A stretch of 64,000 bases of DNA from contig CBDCBG010000006.1 in NCBI GenBank assembly GCA_965214325.1, positions 4,154,001-4,218,000 on the forward strand, written 5' to 3'. The translations under genes were made by a program, and so were the position numbers. This document shows positions 62,536 through 64,000 of the stretch, one piece after another (position 1 is the stretch's first letter; each line of letters starts with the position of its first letter). This stretch comes from JAJEFO01 sp965214325. Lineage in GTDB: Bacteria > Pseudomonadota > Alphaproteobacteria > Rhodobacterales > Rhodobacteraceae. Below the pieces are notes generated by a model. The model ran no database searches. It was given only the letters and a program-made list of their open reading frames with translations, and was not told where the DNA came from.

Positions 62536-64000
62536 CTAGGTTCCGTTGGCCTTGCGTCCGGAGATCACGATCACCGCGACCGACAGGAGGATGAAGGTCA
62601 GCGCAATCGGGCTGTTGATGAGAAAGAATGGGTCGTTGCCGGTGGCCGAATAGGCTTGCCTCCCGGTTTCCTCGAGGCTTTTGCCGAGGAGGAAAGCAAC
62701 GACGAAGGGCAGCGGCGAAATGGCCAGCAGCCGCATAATGTAGCCCAGCACGCCAAAGCCAAGGGCGAACCAGATCGCCTCGATCCGGGTTTCCTGCACA
62801 TAGATCGCGGTGAGGGTCAGCAACAGGACCGACGGCAGTAGCAGCTGTTTCGGAATGCGGATCATAAAGCCCATCGACCGCATGAACACGCCGCCGATCG
62901 TCCAGTTGACCAGGTTGGCAAGCGTCATACAGGTGAACAGGCCAAAGACAGCGACCAGTTCGGGGTTCACGCTGATTTCGCTGAACCGAAAGACGGATGG
63001 GCCGGGGTTCAGGCCGCCGATAGACTCCATCGCAAGGATCAGGAATACGGCCGCGGCATTGCCCGGAATGCCAAGGCTGAGGACAGGGATCAGGTTGGCA
63101 CCGGAAACCGAACTGTTGGCGGCCTCGGTTACAGCGACCCCTTCTGGTACGCCGGTTCCGAATGCACCCTTTTCTGACGGATTGGACTTTTGATGGTGCC
63201 TGCGCCCGACGGTGTAGCCCAGCGTCGCCGCAAGGGTTGACCCGATGCCCGGCAAGGCCCCGATGCCGGTGCCGATCAGGGCCGAACGGCCGATGTAAGG
63301 CGCAAGGCGCTTGATCTCGGGCCAGCGCAGGCGTTGGTCGCTCGATTCGGGGGCGGATTGCGCGGTCTTGGTGCATGCGCTTTCGCGCCACGACTCATCC
63401 AGCCCCTTGAAGACGGCGCCGATGATCAGGACCCCAAGGACCGACGTCGTAATGGAAAAGCCTCGCGCCAATTCCTCGGTGCCCAGCGACAGCCTTGGAT
63501 AGATATCCTCGCCGGTGCCGATGTAGACGGCCATCAACCCCAACCCAATTGAGATCAACCCCTTCCCGGGCGAGCCACCGATGACGGCTGCGATAAAGCT
63601 AAGCGAGAGGATCAAAAGCGCAGTTTTCTCGGGCAGGTCCAGATAGGCCTCGACCATGATGGCAAGGAAAGGCGCGCAGACAAACAGGACCAGGTCGGAA
63701 AACGTATCCCCCGAGGCCGAGGACAGATGCGCCACGCGCAGTGCTTTCTTGGCTTGGCCCTTCTGCGCCATGGGATAACCGTCGAGTGTGGTCATGAACG
63801 CGTCCGGCGTGCCAGGTGTGTTGAACAGGATCGCGGGGACTGCGCCCCCGATGGTGGCTCCCTTCATGATTCCGATCAGAAACCCCAGAACAGGCAAAAG
63901 CGCGTCAGGCGTATATCCAAAGATCGAGATCAGGATCGGCAAAGCGATTGCCATGGCGAATGGGCCGGCAAGACCGGGCGTCGCCCCAACGGCAATGCCA
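62536..64000 (-). CDS. Tripartite tricarboxylate transporter permease TctA, 5' end beyond the window
   Basis: At least 488 residues, open to the window edge. Upstream of MAIALPILISIFGYTPDALL the frame reads GIAVGATPGLAGPF, matching the conserved TctA start, so the annotated Met here is internal. GIMKGATIGGAVPAILFNTP, GALPGIGSTLAATLGYTVG and ISALSLGIPG-type VLSLGIPGNAAAVFLILA are TctA hallmarks, with about 10-12 membrane spans. TctA works with TctB and a soluble TctC binding protein, presumably beyond the edge. Adjacent sulfatase suggests import of a sulfated or carboxylated compound. Confidence 0.93.
   Translation of the reverse strand, partial: GIAVGATPGLAGPFAMAIALPILISIFGYTPDALLPVLGFLIGIMKGATIGGAVPAILFNTPGTPDAFMTTLDGYPMAQKGQAKKALRVAHLSSASGDTFSDLVLFVCAPFLAIMVEAYLDLPEKTALLILSLSFIAAVIGGSPGKGLISIGLGLMAVYIGTGEDIYPRLSLGTEELARGFSITTSVLGVLIIGAVFKGLDESWRESACTKTAQSAPESSDQRLRWPEIKRLAPYIGRSALIGTGIGALPGIGSTLAATLGYTVGRRHHQKSNPSEKGAFGTGVPEGVAVTEAANSSVSGANLIPVLSLGIPGNAAAVFLILAMESIGGLNPGPSVFRFSEISVNPELVAVFGLFTCMTLANLVNWTIGGVFMRSMGFMIRIPKQLLLPSVLLLTLTAIYVQETRIEAIWFALGFGVLGYIMRLLAISPLPFVVAFLLGKSLEETGRQAYSATGNDPFFLINSPIALTFILLSVAVIVISGRKANGT

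Noticed and set aside
62534..63391. Upstream extension of the sulfatase frame into the tctA gene
   Set aside because: Antisense-free but overlaps TctA on the same strand; sulfatase homology starts at MSRPNILLISS at 62533.
1..64000. tRNA, rRNA or CRISPR elements
   Set aside because: No T-arm-like sequence in a cloverleaf setting, no rRNA signature and no regularly spaced direct repeats were seen by eye; a covariance or CRISPR search was not possible here.

Overview
The window is GC-rich (about 60-65 %) and densely coded, with four-base ATGA/GTGA stop-start overlaps, Kdo-type LPS genes, ABC importers for organic nitrogen compounds and a tripartite tricarboxylate permease. This fits an alphaproteobacterium, most likely Rhodobacterales-like; the taxon is an inference from gene style, not from a marker gene. 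No rRNA, tRNA or CRISPR array was recognised.

Layout. 1-3.1 kb: an SRPBCC/AHSA1 protein (cut by the window edge) and a TonB-dependent receptor. 3.2-7.7 kb: a decaying stretch with wreckage of several toxin-antitoxin-type genes (HigA remnant, RelE-type toxin with an amber codon beside an apparently intact HTH antitoxin, Fic with several frameshifts, HicB remnant) around a lone rplY (L25). 7.8-8.7 kb: threonine dehydratase. 9.7-16.4 kb: surface polysaccharide/LPS genes (GT25, GT8, galU, a third glycosyltransferase, Kdo kinase, Kdo transferase); the first part is visibly less GC-rich. 16.5-23.6 kb: MarR regulator divergent from a homogentisate operon (hmgA, fahA, MBL-fold protein, DinB-like protein, a flavin hydroxylase plus DUF2783 pair resembling MhaAB, maiA). 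23.6-38.3 kb: a long minus-strand operon of HyuA/HyuB (hydantoinase/oxoprolinase), aminotransferase, Asp/Glu racemase-like protein, MmgE/PrpD, a D-2-hydroxyacid dehydrogenase with a one-base frameshift, M81/MlrC-like peptidase and a dipeptide-type ABC importer. 38.5-40.8 kb: a shrunken dimethylglycine-dehydrogenase-like pseudogene and an ORF-less group II intron. 41.1-51.9 kb: an XRE-cupin regulator, two large FAD/GcvT demethylase-type dehydrogenases, a split-barrel flavoprotein, an MttB-family methyltransferase and an NMT1-type ABC importer, probably a methylated-amine catabolic unit. 52-55.1 kb: nested insertion sequences, including a complete ISNCY-type element with inverted ends and an ACCT target duplication, directly abutting a remnant of a related copy. 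55.2-60.3 kb: LysR regulator divergent from a redox cluster (cytochrome b561, FMN reductase, FSP1-like oxidoreductase, two membrane proteins, SDR). 60.3-61.0 kb: noncoding, with a 135-bp element bounded by 26-bp inverted repeats. 61.0-64.0 kb: sulfatase and a TctA permease (cut by the window edge).

Most intact modules are import-plus-catabolism units for low-molecular-weight organic compounds: aromatic amino acid breakdown to fumarate and acetoacetate, cyclic amides or peptides, and methylated amines. The strongest candidates for undescribed biology are the HyuAB/aminotransferase/racemase/MmgE operon, the MttB-dehydrogenase unit that lacks any corrinoid protein nearby, and the toxin-antitoxin graveyard.
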